From NCBI RefSeq assembly GCF_001592875.1, contig NZ_LSOF01000008.1, positions 50,207-114,206 on the forward strand: a DNA stretch of 64,000 nt, written 5' to 3'. A model generated the notes under the pieces. It did not search any database and was not told the DNA's origin. It was given only the letters and a program-made list of their open reading frames with translations. The DNA comes from Pseudomonas sp. BMS12. Its GTDB lineage: Bacteria; Pseudomonadota; Gammaproteobacteria; Pseudomonadales; Pseudomonadaceae. Positions 19,546-32,665 of this stretch are shown here, in pieces. Position 1 is the stretch's first letter. Each line of letters starts with the position of its first letter. Both the position numbers and the translations under genes were made by a program.

Positions 19546-19863
19546 ATGAATGGCTATCTGCTGACCTTCTTCACCCAACAGGACCGCAAGCACGCCGGCA
19601 AGCCGCTGGCAGAGTGGCTGTTGCAACTGGCTCGCGACCTGAACCTGCGCGGCGCGACCCTGGTACCCGCGACGGAAGGCTACGGCCATGGCCGACGAGT
19701 ACATTCGGCGCATTTCTTCGAGCTGGCAGACCAGCCGCTGGAAGTGGTACTGGCGGTGAGCGAGGACGAGTGCGAGCTTCTGTTCCAGCGCCTGCGCGAT
19801 GAAGGCGTGAAGCTGTTCTACGTCAAGGCACCCATCGAGTTCGGCACCCTCGGCGAAAGCTGA
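19546..19863 (+). CDS. DUF190 (PII-like) protein
   Basis: A 105-residue protein of the DUF190 family, a ferredoxin-like fold related to PII signalling proteins. It has LTFFTQQDRKHAGKPLAEWLLQ near the start and GYGHGRRVHSAHFFELADQPLEVVLAV in the middle, where relatives carry the ligand-contacting loop. It lies 14 bases after crcB and uses ATG 19546 with GAGG upstream, so the two are one transcript. DUF190 genes frequently accompany crcB, which suggests a role in fluoride response or nucleotide-linked control of the exporter; this is inference. Its stop codon directly abuts the stop of the convergent rarA. Confidence 0.85.
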   Translation: MNGYLLTFFTQQDRKHAGKPLAEWLLQLARDLNLRGATLVPATEGYGHGRRVHSAHFFELADQPLEVVLAVSEDECELLFQRLRDEGVKLFYVKAPIEFGTLGES

Positions 19864-21186
19864 TCAGCGTCGCCGTTGGCGCGGGCTCTGCCGGTCCAGC
19901 TGAGCCAGACGCTCCAGTTTCTCGCGGATCTTCAACTCCAGGCCGCGCGGCACCGGCTCGTAGTAACGCCGCGGCTCCAGCTCTTCCGGGAAGTAGTCTT
20001 CGCCGGCGGCATAGGCTTCCGGCTCGTCGTGGGCGTAGCGGTATTCCTCGCCATAGCCCAACTGCTTCATCAGCTTGGTCGGCGCGTTGCGCAGGTGCAG
20101 CGGCACCTCCAGCGAGCCGTGCTCGGCGACATCGCGCAGGGCTGCCTTGAAGCCCATGTACACCGCATTGCTTTTCGGCGCACAGGCCAGGTAGACGATG
20201 GCCTGGACCACCGCCAACTCGCCCTCGGGGCTACCCAGACGCTCCTGCACATCCCAGGCATTGAGGCACAGGGTCAGGGCGCGCGGGTCGGCATTGCCGA
20301 TGTCCTCGCTGGCCATGCGCACCACTCGCCGCGCCAGGTACAACGGGTCGCAGCCGCCGTCGATCATGCGCGCATACCAGTACAGCGCGGCATCCGGGTT
20401 GGAGCCGCGCACCGACTTGTGCAGCGCGGAAATCTGGTCGTAGAAGGCCTCGCCGCCCTTGTCGAAACGCCGGCGGCTGTCGCCCAGCAGGTTCTGCAAC
20501 AGCTCGACGCCCAGCTCGTCGCCATCCTCTGCCAGGTCGGCGGCATTCTCCAGCAGGTTGAGCAGACGCCGACCATCACCATCGGCAGCGGCCAAGAGGA
20601 TCTGGAAGCTCTCGTCCGGCAAGCTGAGGCGCCGCTGGCCGAGCCCCTTGTCCTCGCCCAGGGCACGCGTCACCAGCTTGCGCATGGCCGCCTCATCGAG
20701 GCTCTTGAGCACATAGACACGGGCCCGCGAGAGCAGTGCGTTGTTCAGCTCGAACGAGGGGTTCTCGGTGGTCGCGCCGATGAAGATCAGCGTGCCGTCT
20801 TCGACATAGGGTAGGAAGGCATCCTGCTGGCTCTTGTTGAAGCGATGCACTTCGTCGACGAAGAGAATGGTGCGGCGGCCGTACTGGGCGGCCTGCTGCT
20901 TGGCCATGTCGACCGCCTGGCGGATCTCCTTGACCCCGGACAGCACGGCGGAAATGGTCTCGAAGTGCGCATCGGAAACCTGCGCCAGCAGCTTGGCCAG
21001 CGTGGTCTTGCCGACCCCTGGCGGCCCCCAGAAGATCATCGAGTGCAGGGCACCCTGCTCCAGCGCCTCGCGCAGCGGTTTGCCCGGCCCCAGCACATGT
21101 TCCTGACCGACGTACTCGTCCAGGCTGGTGGCGCGCAGGCGCGCCGCCAGAGGCTGGGCAACCGGGCTTGCGCGAAACAGGTCCAC
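19864..21186 (-). CDS. rarA: Replication-associated recombination protein A (clamp-loader-like ATPase)
   Basis: A 440-residue AAA+ ATPase of the RarA/MgsA/WRNIP1 family, which acts at stalled replication forks together with SSB. The Walker A motif [14 protein letters not shown] lies near residues 54-67, Walker B is [10 protein letters not shown], and sensor 1 is [13 protein letters not shown]. The C-terminal tetramerisation domain is marked by [18 protein letters not shown] and [12 protein letters not shown]. The start is GTG 21186 (GTG GAC CTG), with AAGAGG upstream. It lies 9 bases after lolA on the same strand, giving the ftsK-lolA-rarA order known from gammaproteobacteria. Confidence 0.96.
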   Translation of the reverse strand: MDLFRASPVAQPLAARLRATSLDEYVGQEHVLGPGKPLREALEQGALHSMIFWGPPGVGKTTLAKLLAQVSDAHFETISAVLSGVKEIRQAVDMAKQQAAQYGRRTILFVDEVHRFNKSQQDAFLPYVEDGTLIFIGATTENPSFELNNALLSRARVYVLKSLDEAAMRKLVTRALGEDKGLGQRRLSLPDESFQILLAAADGDGRRLLNLLENAADLAEDGDELGVELLQNLLGDSRRRFDKGGEAFYDQISALHKSVRGSNPDAALYWYARMIDGGCDPLYLARRVVRMASEDIGNADPRALTLCLNAWDVQERLGSPEGELAVVQAIVYLACAPKSNAVYMGFKAALRDVAEHGSLEVPLHLRNAPTKLMKQLGYGEEYRYAHDEPEAYAAGEDYFPEELEPRRYYEPVPRGLELKIREKLERLAQLDRQSPRQRRR

Positions 21187-21195
21187 CGCGACCTC

Positions 21196-21822
21196 TTACT
21201 CCTGGATGACGTCGGCGCCCTCGGGCACTTCGAAGTCGAACAGCCCGGCTTCCAGCGGCTGGTTCAGCTTCACCCCGAGGAACAGGATATTGGTGCGCTG
21301 GCCGATGCTGTCGATCAGCTGCATGTCGTTGATCACGCCCTTGCGGAAGGACAGCCGCAGGCTGTCGAACAGGCTGTCCTTGGCCTTGGGCTTGAGGATG
21401 AAGTCGACCACGTCGCCACCTTCCTTGAAGGTGATGTCGAAATTCTCGCGAATCTTCGACACATCACCCGACAGCAGCAGCGCCGGGGTGTTGGTCAGAC
21501 GCTGATCGAGAGCCTGGATGGTCACCTGCATCAGGTCCGGGTCGTACAGCCAGACTTTCTGACCGTTGGATACCAGCAACTGCTCCTGCGGTGCGTCGGT
21601 GTGCCAGCGGAACAGACCCGGGCGCTTGAGCGCCATCTGTCCGGCGGTTTCCTGCAGTTGCGTACCCGAACCGTCCAGGGTCAGCTGGGAGAAACGCCCA
21701 CTGATGGTCTGGGCCTGGTCGAGCAGACCGGTCAGGCGTTTGACGGCAGCCTCGTCGTCGGCGTGAGCAGATACGGCGCCACAGGCCAGAGTGGCCAGCA
21801 GCAACATGCGGATCAGGCGCAT
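21196..21822 (-). CDS. lolA: Outer-membrane lipoprotein carrier protein LolA
   Basis: A periplasmic chaperone that takes lipoproteins from the LolCDE complex and hands them to LolB at the outer membrane. The 208-residue precursor has a signal peptide ([21 protein letters not shown]) and family features [40 protein letters not shown] and [18 protein letters not shown], which build the half-open beta-barrel that binds acyl chains. It sits 14 bases downstream of ftsK and 9 bases upstream of rarA. The gene is intact and of normal length. Confidence 0.95.
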   Translation of the reverse strand: MRLIRMLLLATLACGAVSAHADDEAAVKRLTGLLDQAQTISGRFSQLTLDGSGTQLQETAGQMALKRPGLFRWHTDAPQEQLLVSNGQKVWLYDPDLMQVTIQALDQRLTNTPALLLSGDVSKIRENFDITFKEGGDVVDFILKPKAKDSLFDSLRLSFRKGVINDMQLIDSIGQRTNILFLGVKLNQPLEAGLFDFEVPEGADVIQE

Positions 21823-21836
21823 GAAAATCCTCTTCG

Positions 21837-24242
<2,406 letters not shown>

Positions 24243-24443
24243 AACGCGGTCATTCCTGCGCCCGGGGCGCGACTGGCGATAGAGTGGACACGAAAATGCG
24301 CGACCATTGTACAAATTTACAGGTATCGCGCCAGGCCACGGTACCGTTTTGCCGGCCACTACCGCTTCGGGTAGGATACCCGGCTATCCCTCACGTGCAG
24401 CTCAATTGGAGCATGCATTCTCTTTTGTGACAAAGGCTTATGA

Positions 24444-25400
<957 letters not shown>

Positions 25401-25446
25401 GCGCCTGCGGGCGGATGCCATACATCCGCCCCGCCCTCCCCCGCCC

Positions 25447-26127
25447 ATGCTGACCTGGCTGCAACGCGACTCGCTGGACTTCCCGCCACTGGAGAAGGCC
25501 TTGCGCGAACCCGAAGGCCTGCTCGCCGCGGGCGGCGACCTGTCTGCCGCCAGACTGGTCGCCGCCTATCGGCATGGCTGCTTCCCCTGGTTCGCCGAAG
25601 GACAACCGCTGCTCTGGTGGTCACCGGATCCGCGCACCGTGCTGTTTCCGAATGAATTCCACCTGTCGCGCAGCCTGGCCAAGCTTCTGCGCCAACAGCG
25701 CCTGCGCGTGACATTCGACCGGGATTTTGCTGCAGTCATCCAGGGCTGCGCGGCGCCGCGCCAGTATGCCGATGGCACCTGGATCACAACCGCCATGCGC
25801 GACGCCTACCTGGAACTGCACCGACTTGGCCATGCTCACTCGGTAGAAGTTTGGGATGGCGAACAACTGGTCGGCGGCCTCTATGGCCTGGCCATGGGGC
25901 GACTGTTCTTTGGCGAGTCCATGTTCAGTCGCGTCGACAACGCATCCAAAATCGGCTTCGCCACCCTGGTTGGGAAATTGCGTGAATGGGGCTTCGTCCT
26001 GATCGACTGCCAGATGCCAACCAGCCATCTGCATAGCTTCGGCGCCCGCCCTATAGCACGCAGCGAGTTTGCCAGCTACCTGCGCCAGTACCTGGACCAA
26101 CCCAGCGAAGCCGACTGGCGCACCTGA
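25447..26127 (+). CDS. aat: Leucyl/phenylalanyl-tRNA--protein transferase
   Basis: Adds Leu or Phe from aminoacyl-tRNA to proteins with N-terminal Lys or Arg, turning them into N-degrons recognised by ClpS. The 226-residue protein carries the family signature [21 protein letters not shown] near residues 43-62, then [30 protein letters not shown] and SKIGFATLV. The start ATG 25447 follows a polypyrimidine/GC stretch with no strong ribosome binding site. It lies between trxB and bpt, and clpA/clpS are only 1.2-4 kb downstream, so tagging and degradation genes cluster. Confidence 0.96.
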   Translation: MLTWLQRDSLDFPPLEKALREPEGLLAAGGDLSAARLVAAYRHGCFPWFAEGQPLLWWSPDPRTVLFPNEFHLSRSLAKLLRQQRLRVTFDRDFAAVIQGCAAPRQYADGTWITTAMRDAYLELHRLGHAHSVEVWDGEQLVGGLYGLAMGRLFFGESMFSRVDNASKIGFATLVGKLREWGFVLIDCQMPTSHLHSFGARPIARSEFASYLRQYLDQPSEADWRT

Positions 26128-26195
26128 AAGCCCCCTGTGGTAGCAGCCGGCATGCTGACATACACTTGCCCCAAGGGATTTCCCGAGGGTTGACC

Positions 26196-26903
26196 ATGAC
26201 CGAGCTGGCTCGCCTCAAGTTCTACGCCACTCAGCCGCATCCATGTAGCTATCTGCCAGAAGAACAAGCCACCACGCTGTTCCTCGACCCCAGCCAGCCC
26301 ATGGACGTGCAGGTTTATGCCGAGCTCTCCGAAATGGGCTTCCGCCGCAGCGGCGACCACCTCTACCGGCCCCACTGCCAACGCTGCACCGCCTGCGTGC
26401 CGGCACGCATTCCTGCTGATCAGTTCATCCCCAGCCGCCAGCAGAAACGCATCCTCAAACGCAACGCAGACATCCAGGTCACAGTCGTTCGCCCTGCGTT
26501 CAGCGAGGAGTATTACGATCTTTACGTGCGCTACATCGAGCAACGCCATGCCGATGGCGACATGTACCCACCCAGCCGCGAACAGTTCAGCACCTTCCTG
26601 GTTCGCGACCTGCCCTTTGCCCGCTTTTACGAGTTCCGCCTGTCTGGCCGCCTGGTTGCCGTCGCCGTCACCGACGCCCTGCCGAACGGTCTCTCGGCGG
26701 TGTATACCTTCTACGATCCAGCCGAGGAGAAACGCAGCCTCGGCCGCTTCGCCATCCTCTGGCAGATCGGCGAAACCGCTCGCCTCGGCCTGCAGGCCGT
26801 CTACCTCGGCTACTGGATCAAAAACTGCCGGAAGATGAGCTACAAGACCCAATACCGCCCCATCGAGCTATTCATCAATCAGCGCTGGACCCTCCTGACC
26901 TGA
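26196..26903 (+). CDS. bpt: Aspartate/glutamate leucyltransferase (Bpt)
   Basis: Transfers leucine from Leu-tRNA to proteins with N-terminal Asp or Glu, the second bacterial leucylation branch of the N-degron pathway. The 235-residue protein is related to eukaryotic arginyltransferase ATE1. It has the cysteine cluster region CSYLPEEQA near the N-terminus and [14 protein letters not shown] at about residues 65-78, then [14 protein letters not shown] and [15 protein letters not shown], the typical ATE C-terminal motif. The start ATG 26196 follows GAGGGT. It lies 68 bases after aat and before infA, as in other pseudomonads. Confidence 0.94.
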   Translation: MTELARLKFYATQPHPCSYLPEEQATTLFLDPSQPMDVQVYAELSEMGFRRSGDHLYRPHCQRCTACVPARIPADQFIPSRQQKRILKRNADIQVTVVRPAFSEEYYDLYVRYIEQRHADGDMYPPSREQFSTFLVRDLPFARFYEFRLSGRLVAVAVTDALPNGLSAVYTFYDPAEEKRSLGRFAILWQIGETARLGLQAVYLGYWIKNCRKMSYKTQYRPIELFINQRWTLLT

Positions 26904-26976
26904 GCAAAAGCCTGCAGCCACTGGCTTCAAGCGACCCTACCCGAGCATCAAGGTACTTTCCCGACCCGCCAGCCAC

Positions 26977-27006
26977 TTGGCGTCTCACATCCTTTTCGGG
27001 CACAAT
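26977..27006 (+). promoter_or_regulatory. Candidate sigma-70 promoter of infA
   Basis: TTGGCG (26977-26982) and CACAAT (27001-27006), 18 bases apart, lie about 66 bases before the infA start. Each box matches the consensus at four of six positions. Confidence 0.4.
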
Positions 27007-27071
27007 GCACGCCGCTTTTGCTCGGGCACCTATGCGCCGAGCCAATCTTTGGATACCGAGGGCTTTACTGC

Positions 27072-27290
27072 ATGTCGAAAGAAGACAGCTTCGAAATGGA
27101 AGGTACTGTCGTCGACACCCTGCCCAACACCATGTTCCGTGTGGAGTTGGAAAACGGGCACGTCGTTACCGCGCACATCTCCGGAAAGATGCGCAAGAAC
27201 TACATCCGCATTCTGACTGGTGACAAGGTCCGGGTTGAGCTGACGCCCTATGACCTGAGCAAGGGCCGCATCACCTACCGCGCCCGCTGA
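27072..27290 (+). CDS. infA: Translation initiation factor IF-1
   Basis: A 72-residue OB-fold protein that occupies the ribosomal A site during initiation and aids IF-2 and IF-3. The sequence is near the universal form: [19 protein letters not shown], then [20 protein letters not shown] and ending KGRITYRAR. The start is ATG 27072. A candidate promoter lies at 26977-27006 and a strong terminator at 27316-27345, so the gene is probably a single unit in addition to any read-through from aat-bpt. Confidence 0.98.
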
Positions 27291-27315
27291 TTCCCAGACA
27301 ACGGAATCCGAATGC

Positions 27316-27345
27316 AAAAACGCCCGGCTGAGCCGGGCGTTTTTG
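27316..27345. terminator. Bidirectional terminator between infA and clpA
   Basis: CGCCCGGCT pairs with AGCCGGGCG around a single G, flanked by A5 and T5. The core repeats exactly after purB (36739-36757). Confidence 0.9.
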
Positions 27346-27359
27346 TTTGTCGCCATGCC

Positions 27360-29630
27360 TCAGGCCGGCTCTGCCGTTGTCTCGAACTCGAAGTGCAGCT
27401 CTTCGCCTTCCAGATCGACATGCACCAGGCCGCCATGCTCGGCCAGCTCACCGAACAGGATTTCCTCGGCCAGCGGCCGCTTGATCTTGTCCTGAATCAG
27501 CCTGGCCATCGGCCGCGCACCCATCTGCGCATCGTAACCGCGTTCCGCCAACCAGCCGCGCGCAGCATCGCTGACCTCCAGCTGCACTCGCTTGTCCTCC
27601 AGCTGCGCCTGCAGCTCGGTAAGGAACTTGTCGACGATGCTCTTGATCACTTCGTGGGTCAGGCGACCAAACTGGATGATGGTGTCCAGGCGATTACGGA
27701 ACTCCGGCGTGAAGCTCTTCTTGATAACTTCCATGGCATCGGACGAATGGTCCTGCTGCGTGAAGCCAATCGACGCCCGCGCTGCGGTTTCCGCCCCGGC
27801 ATTGGTGGTCATCACCAGAATCACGTTGCGGAAGTCCGCCTTGCGACCGTTGTTATCGGTCAGCGTGCCGTGATCCATCACCTGCAGCAGCAGATTGAAG
27901 ACCTCCGGGTGAGCTTTCTCGATCTCGTCCAGCAAGAGCACGCAATGCGGCTGCTTGGTGATCGCCTCGGTCAGCAGGCCTCCTTGATCGAACCCGACGT
28001 AGCCAGGCGGCGCACCGATCAAGCGCGATACGGTATGACGCTCCATGTACTCGGACATGTCGAAGCGCACCAACTCGATTCCCATGGCCTTCGCCAACTG
28101 GCGAGCCACCTCGGTCTTGCCCACACCGGTCGGACCGGCAAACAGGAAAGAGCCAACCGGCTTGTCCGGCGCCTTGAGCCCGGCACGGGATAGCTTGATG
28201 GCCGTGGACAACGAATCAATCGCGGCATCCTGACCAAACACTGTCAGCTTGAGATCACGCTCCAGGTTGCGCAGCAGCTCCTTGTCCGAGCTACTGACAT
28301 GCTTTGGCGGAATCCGCGCGATCTTCGCAACGATGTCCTCGACCTGAGCCACCTCGATGCGTTTGGCCCGCTTCTCTTCCGGCTGCAGCCGCTGGTAGGC
28401 GCCCGCCTCGTCGATCACATCGATGGCCTTGTCCGGCATGTGCCTATCGTTGATATAGCGCGCCGCCAGCTCTGCCGCTGCGCGCAGCGCCTCATCGCTG
28501 TACTCGATATGGTGGTGCTGCTCGAAGCGTGCCTTGAGGCCCTTAAGGATACCCACGGTGTCCTCGACAGAAGGCTCGGAAACATCGACTTTCTGGAAAC
28601 GCCGCGCCAGTGCGCGATCCTTCTCGAAGATGCCACGAAACTCCTGAAAGGTCGTGGAGCCGATGCAACGTATCTCACCCGAAGACAACAAGGGTTTGAG
28701 CAGGTTGGAAGCATCCATCACCCCGCCAGAAGCTGCGCCAGCGCCAATAATGGTGTGGATCTCATCGATAAACAGGATTGCATGTGGGCGCTTGCGCAGC
28801 TCGTTGAGCAAGGCTTTAAAGCGCTTCTCGAAGTCGCCGCGGTACTTGGTACCGGCCAGCAACGCCCCGAGATCAAGGGAGTAGACCACGCTCTCGGACA
28901 GCAGGTCAGGAACCTGGCCATCGACAATACGCTTGGCCAGCCCCTCGGCAATGGCGGTCTTGCCTACGCCCGCCTCACCCACAAGCAGCGGGTTGTTCTT
29001 GCGCCGCCGCGCAAGAATCTGCGCGACACGCTCAACTTCGTGCTCTCGCCCGACCAGCGGATCGATACGCCCCTGCCGGGACAACTCGTTAAGGTTGCTG
29101 GCATAAGCATCCAGCGGATTCCCGGAAGAGACCGACTCGCCCCCCTCCTCATCCGACATTTCCTGTTCGCTGTCGCTGTGATCGACATGCCCCGGCACCT
29201 TGGAAATGCCATGGGCGATGTAATTGACCACATCGATACGTGCAACGCTCTGCTGCTTGAGCAGGAACACAGCCTGACTTTCCTGCTCACTGAAGATCGC
29301 CACCAGCACGTTGGCACCAGTGACTTCGCGCTTGCCAGAACTCTGCACATGAAAGACGGCACGTTGCAGTACGCGTTGAAAACCGAGCGTAGGCTGGGTT
29401 TCGCGCTCCTCATCGTGCTGCGGAATCAGCGGCGTGGTGGAGTCGATAAACTCCTGTAGATCATGGCGGAGCTTGTCCAGATTGGCGCCACAGGCGCGCA
29501 GCACGGTTGCAGCGGCCTCGTTATCCAGCAACGCAAGAAGCAGGTGCTCGACCGTCATGAACTCATGGCGCTTGGCACGTGCCTCCTTGAAGGCCAGATT
29601 GAGGGTGACTTCCAGCTCTCGATTCAACAT
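27360..29630 (-). CDS. clpA: ATP-dependent Clp protease ATPase subunit ClpA
   Basis: A hexameric unfoldase that feeds substrates, including ClpS-delivered N-degrons, into ClpP. The 756-residue protein has an N-domain (about 1-145), AAA module 1 with Walker [19 protein letters not shown] near 213-230, and AAA module 2 with Walker [19 protein letters not shown] near 498-515 and Walker [12 protein letters not shown]. The middle region is short, as in ClpA rather than ClpB. The IGL-type ClpP loop is expected between module 2 motifs. The start is ATG 29630, 30 bases after clpS on the same strand, so the two are co-expressed. Confidence 0.97.
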   Translation of the reverse strand: MLNRELEVTLNLAFKEARAKRHEFMTVEHLLLALLDNEAAATVLRACGANLDKLRHDLQEFIDSTTPLIPQHDEERETQPTLGFQRVLQRAVFHVQSSGKREVTGANVLVAIFSEQESQAVFLLKQQSVARIDVVNYIAHGISKVPGHVDHSDSEQEMSDEEGGESVSSGNPLDAYASNLNELSRQGRIDPLVGREHEVERVAQILARRRKNNPLLVGEAGVGKTAIAEGLAKRIVDGQVPDLLSESVVYSLDLGALLAGTKYRGDFEKRFKALLNELRKRPHAILFIDEIHTIIGAGAASGGVMDASNLLKPLLSSGEIRCIGSTTFQEFRGIFEKDRALARRFQKVDVSEPSVEDTVGILKGLKARFEQHHHIEYSDEALRAAAELAARYINDRHMPDKAIDVIDEAGAYQRLQPEEKRAKRIEVAQVEDIVAKIARIPPKHVSSSDKELLRNLERDLKLTVFGQDAAIDSLSTAIKLSRAGLKAPDKPVGSFLFAGPTGVGKTEVARQLAKAMGIELVRFDMSEYMERHTVSRLIGAPPGYVGFDQGGLLTEAITKQPHCVLLLDEIEKAHPEVFNLLLQVMDHGTLTDNNGRKADFRNVILVMTTNAGAETAARASIGFTQQDHSSDAMEVIKKSFTPEFRNRLDTIIQFGRLTHEVIKSIVDKFLTELQAQLEDKRVQLEVSDAARGWLAERGYDAQMGARPMARLIQDKIKRPLAEEILFGELAEHGGLVHVDLEGEELHFEFETTAEPA

Positions 29631-29660
29631 AGCTTCACCTCTTGCCCAAGCGGGACGACA

Positions 29661-30023
29661 TCAGTCGTCCTTCTCTATCTCACAGAGTAGCGGATGCTGG
29701 CTGTCCCGAGCGTACTGGTTGACCTGCATTGCCTTGGTCTCTGCGATATCGCGGGTAAACAGCCCACAGACTGCCTTACCTTCAGTGTGAACGGTCAGCA
29801 TAACCTTGGTCGCCTGCTCACGGTTCATTCCGAAGAACACCTCCAGGACTTCGACCACGAAATCCATGGGCGTGTAATCGTCGTTAAACATCAGAACCTT
29901 ATACATCGGCGGAGCCTGCAGAGCCGGCTTCGCCTCCTGCACCGCCAACCCCGAGGAATCATCCTCACGAGCATCAGGTCGATCCTGATTGAATGTTAGT
30001 CGAATCTGGCTACGTGAATGCAT
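29661..30023 (-). CDS. clpS: ClpS adaptor protein
   Basis: A 120-residue adaptor that binds bulky hydrophobic N-termini (Leu, Phe, Tyr, Trp) and docks on the ClpA N-domain. The core reads [20 protein letters not shown], with the Asn-Asp pair that contacts the substrate alpha-amine, followed by [30 protein letters not shown]. The first 35 residues are a flexible extension ([13 protein letters not shown]), needed in E. coli for function. The start ATG 30023 gives a full-length family member. The neighbouring aat and bpt genes create its substrates. Confidence 0.96.
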   Translation of the reverse strand: MHSRSQIRLTFNQDRPDAREDDSSGLAVQEAKPALQAPPMYKVLMFNDDYTPMDFVVEVLEVFFGMNREQATKVMLTVHTEGKAVCGLFTRDIAETKAMQVNQYARDSQHPLLCEIEKDD

Positions 30024-30139
30024 GCTGAACTGATTGAGTCATTACCGGTCAGAGGGTGATGCTAGACGGACTTTGACAGGCTTCTCAGCCATCCGCTCTA
30101 GCACCTTGACTAAAGGCGAAACGGTGTTACAAACAGTGA

Positions 30140-30156
30140 ATACCCTACTTGGGTAT
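30140..30156. promoter_or_regulatory. Inverted repeat upstream of cspD
   Basis: ATACCC-TACTT-GGGTAT lies about 100 bases before cspD in the 230-base gap shared with clpS. It could be an operator or a small hairpin in the cspD leader. No regulator is assigned. Confidence 0.3.
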
Positions 30157-30253
30157 CGGGGTTCCGCGGCTAGCGCCTTAATGGCCGAAGTCGGGCGTGG
30201 AGCTGAAGTGGATGATACTCCAGTGATGGAGTCCTTTGCAGAGGGATGTCAGC

Positions 30254-30517
30254 ATGCTTAGCGGTAAGGTCAAGTGGTTCAACAACGCCAAGGGCTACGG
30301 GTTCATCGTCGCTGACGGCCGAGATGAGGACCTGTTCGCCCATTACTCGGCCATCCAGATGGACGGCTATAAGACTCTCAAGGCCGGCCAAGCGGTCAAG
30401 TTCGATATTGTGCAGGGTCCCAAGGGCTTGCACGCAGTCAATATCAGCTCGGCTCTGGCAACCAGTGAATCTCCGGCAGCCACCAGCCTGCCACAAAGCA
30501 CTCCAGTAGAAGCCTGA
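30254..30517 (+). CDS. cspD: Cold-shock-domain protein CspD
   Basis: An 87-residue single-strand nucleic acid binding protein; E. coli CspD inhibits replication in stationary phase. RNP1 (KGYGFIV) and RNP2 (DLFAHYS) are intact in the first 35 residues, and a 20-residue low-complexity tail ([17 protein letters not shown]) follows the OB fold. The start is ATG 30254, seven codons inside a longer open frame, because [10 protein letters not shown] is the universal family start and GAGGG lies upstream. It is divergent from clpS; ClpA-type proteases degrade CspD-family proteins in other bacteria, so the conserved neighbourhood may matter. Confidence 0.93.
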   Translation: MLSGKVKWFNNAKGYGFIVADGRDEDLFAHYSAIQMDGYKTLKAGQAVKFDIVQGPKGLHAVNISSALATSESPAATSLPQSTPVEA

Positions 30518-30533
30518 AAAGAGCACCACTCAT

Positions 30534-30564
30534 AAAAAAGGCCGGTCATATGACCGGCCTTTTT
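30534..30564. terminator. Bidirectional terminator between cspD and icd
   Basis: GGCCGGTCAT-ATGACCGGCC is a perfect palindrome with A6 before and T5 after. Confidence 0.88.
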
Positions 30565-30580
30565 GTTACCACTCGTCGCC

Positions 30581-31837
30581 TTACATGTGGGCGATAAGCG
30601 CGTCACCGAACTGCGAGCAGGACAGCAGCTTGGCACCGTCCATCAGACGCTCGAAGTCATAGGTCACGGTCTTGGCGCCGATAGCGCCATTGGTGCCCTT
30701 GATGATCAGGTCGGCAGCTTCGGTCCAGCCCATGTGGCGCAGCATCATCTCGGCGGAGAGGATGACCGAGCCCGGGTTGACCTTGTCCTGACCGGCATAC
30801 TTCGGCGCGGTGCCGTGAGTGGCCTCGAACATGGCGATGGTGTCGGACAGGTTGGCACCCGGCGCGATACCGATACCACCCACTTCGGCCGCCAGGGCGT
30901 CGGACAGGTAGTCACCGTTGAGGTTCAGGGTCGCGATCACGTCGTACTCGGCCGGACGCAGCAGAATCTGCTGCAGCATGGCGTCGGCGATAGCGTCCTT
31001 GACCACGATGTTCTTGCCGGTTTTCGGGTTCTTGAACTGCATCCACGGGCCGCCGTCCAGCAGCTCGGCACCGAACTCGTCGCGAGCAACTTCATAGCCC
31101 CAATCCTTGAAGGCACCTTCGGTGAACTTCATGATGTTGCCTTTGTGCACGATGGTCAGCGAGCTGCGGTCGTTGTCGACAGTGTACTGCAGAGCCTTGC
31201 GTACCAGACGCTTGGTGCCTTCTTTGGATACCGGCTTGACGCCGATGCCGCAGTCCTGGTCGAAACGGATCTTGGTGACGCCCATTTCTTCTTTCAGGAA
31301 CTTGATGACCTTCTCGGCCTCAGGCGAACCAGCCTTCCACTCGATGCCGGCATAGATGTCTTCGGAGTTCTCGCGGAAGATGGTCATGTCGACGTCGCCT
31401 GGCTTTTTCACCGGGCTCGGTACGCCTTCGAACCAGCGCACGGGGCGCAGGCAGACATAGAGGTCGAGCTCCTGGCGCAGGGCCACGTTCAGCGAGCGAA
31501 TGCCACCACCAACCGGGGTGGTCAGCGGGCCCTTGATGGACACGACGTAATCGCGCACGGCCTCCAGAGTTTCCTTCGGCAGCCAGGTGTCCTGGTCGTA
31601 GACCTGAGTAGCTTTCTCGCCGGCATAAACTTCCATCCAGGCAATCTTGCGCTCGCCGCCGTAGGCTTTCTCGACAGCCGCATCAACGACCTTGATCATG
31701 ACCGGGCTGATATCGACGCCGATGCCATCACCCTCGATGAACGGGATGATCGGATTGTTCGGTACATTCAGAGACATGTCCGCGTTGACAGTGATTTTGC
31801 TGCCGTTCGCAGGCACCTGGATCTTCTGGTATCCCAT
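30581..31837 (-). CDS. icd: Isocitrate dehydrogenase [NADP+], dimeric
   Basis: Oxidatively decarboxylates isocitrate to 2-oxoglutarate in the TCA cycle. The 418-residue protein is the E. coli-type dimeric enzyme: [22 protein letters not shown] carries Ser115, the equivalent of the AceK phosphorylation site, and [25 protein letters not shown] carries metal ligands. The NADP-binding region ends with [17 protein letters not shown]. The start is ATG 31837. Two TGTAG-N5-CTACA palindromes lie upstream, and aceA, which competes for isocitrate, has a related inverted repeat. The monomeric isozyme gene idh, which I recall as the neighbour in P. aeruginosa, is absent here. Confidence 0.97.
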   Translation of the reverse strand: MGYQKIQVPANGSKITVNADMSLNVPNNPIIPFIEGDGIGVDISPVMIKVVDAAVEKAYGGERKIAWMEVYAGEKATQVYDQDTWLPKETLEAVRDYVVSIKGPLTTPVGGGIRSLNVALRQELDLYVCLRPVRWFEGVPSPVKKPGDVDMTIFRENSEDIYAGIEWKAGSPEAEKVIKFLKEEMGVTKIRFDQDCGIGVKPVSKEGTKRLVRKALQYTVDNDRSSLTIVHKGNIMKFTEGAFKDWGYEVARDEFGAELLDGGPWMQFKNPKTGKNIVVKDAIADAMLQQILLRPAEYDVIATLNLNGDYLSDALAAEVGGIGIAPGANLSDTIAMFEATHGTAPKYAGQDKVNPGSVILSAEMMLRHMGWTEAADLIIKGTNGAIGAKTVTYDFERLMDGAKLLSCSQFGDALIAHM

Positions 31838-31928
31838 GCTGGACTCCGTTGTTTTCGTGGTCTGACAATCCGCCTTGCGGGTAGCCTGGCGGACGATACT
31901 TCTGGATCTCGGAAAGGTGGCGCATTCT

Positions 31929-31943
31929 TGTAGTTTTTCTACA
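31929..31943. promoter_or_regulatory. Palindromic operator icd-1
   Basis: TGTAG-TTTTT-CTACA, a perfect 15-bp inverted repeat about 90 bases before the icd start. Its form resembles the RpiR-family RccR operator of pseudomonads as I recall it. It is one of two copies in the 315-base icd-nudJ gap. Confidence 0.55.
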
Positions 31944-32021
31944 GAAAGTCACGCACTTTTCGCCATATACTGGCGCTCACACGCCAGCTAAACCTGCTTG
32001 AATCCTGGCCTGGCGCCCTGC

Positions 32022-32038
32022 CTGTAGTCAAACTACAG
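32022..32038. promoter_or_regulatory. Palindromic operator icd-2
   Basis: CTGTAGT-CAA-ACTACAG, a perfect 17-bp inverted repeat, lies 95 bases from the first copy; a further half-site (CTACA) lies at 32044-32048. Apart from these sites the gap 31838-32152 shows a TATACT box at 31966-31971 of uncertain direction. Confidence 0.55.
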
Positions 32039-32152
32039 AAGAGCTACAAATTACCTACCAAGGCGACTTCTAGCCTAGCAGCTCAGCCCCGAAATGCTGT
32101 GTCGCTCGCGACTCTCGAGAGCTGCCCACCTTGCTGCTTATGGAGATACAGC

Positions 32153-32599
32153 ATGCGCTTCACCCCACACGTAACCGTGGCCACCATAGTCGAGGATCAC
32201 GGGCGCTTCTTGCTGGTCGAAGAACTGGCCGATGGTCGGGCGGTATTAAACCAGCCTGCCGGCCATCTGGAAGCCGACGAAAGTCTCATCGAGGCCGCAC
32301 TGCGCGAAACCCTCGAGGAGACCGGCTGGCAAGTCGAGCTCACGGCCGTCACCGGCATCTATCTGTACACCGCGCCAAGCAATGGCGTGACCTATCAGCG
32401 CGTGTGTTTCGCCGCCAAACCGCTGCGCCACCTGCCGGAGCACCCACTGGACGCCGGCATCATCGGCCCACGCTGGCTGACCCGCGAGGAGCTGCTAGCC
32501 CAATCCGAGCGCTGGCGTAGCGAACTGGTATTGCGCTGCATCGACGATTACCTTGCCGGCGAGCGCCACTCACTCAGCCTGATCCGCGACCCAGCCTGA
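32153..32599 (+). CDS. nudJ: NUDIX hydrolase (NudJ-like phosphatase)
   Basis: A 148-residue NUDIX enzyme. The Nudix box starts at about residue 35: GHLEADESLIEAALRETLEETGW, with the REXXEE core (RETLEE) that binds magnesium. In E. coli NudJ hydrolyses thiamine pyrophosphate precursors and other pyrophosphates and is encoded next to mnmA, hflD and purB; the same order occurs here, which supports the name. The start is ATG 32153 with GGAG upstream; earlier in-frame codons lack family resemblance. The gap to mnmA is 66 bases with a TAGAAT box (32625-32630), so mnmA may also have its own promoter. Confidence 0.88.
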   Translation: MRFTPHVTVATIVEDHGRFLLVEELADGRAVLNQPAGHLEADESLIEAALRETLEETGWQVELTAVTGIYLYTAPSNGVTYQRVCFAAKPLRHLPEHPLDAGIIGPRWLTREELLAQSERWRSELVLRCIDDYLAGERHSLSLIRDPA

Positions 32600-32665
32600 T
32601 TCACCGCATGCGCTGCGCTCCTGATAGAATCGCCCACTTTCCGTAGTCAGCCCCTCCGAACTCCC

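Noticed and set aside
26904..27071. tRNA gene between bpt and infA
   Set aside because: No cloverleaf, TTCGA arm or CCA end can be made from the sequence.
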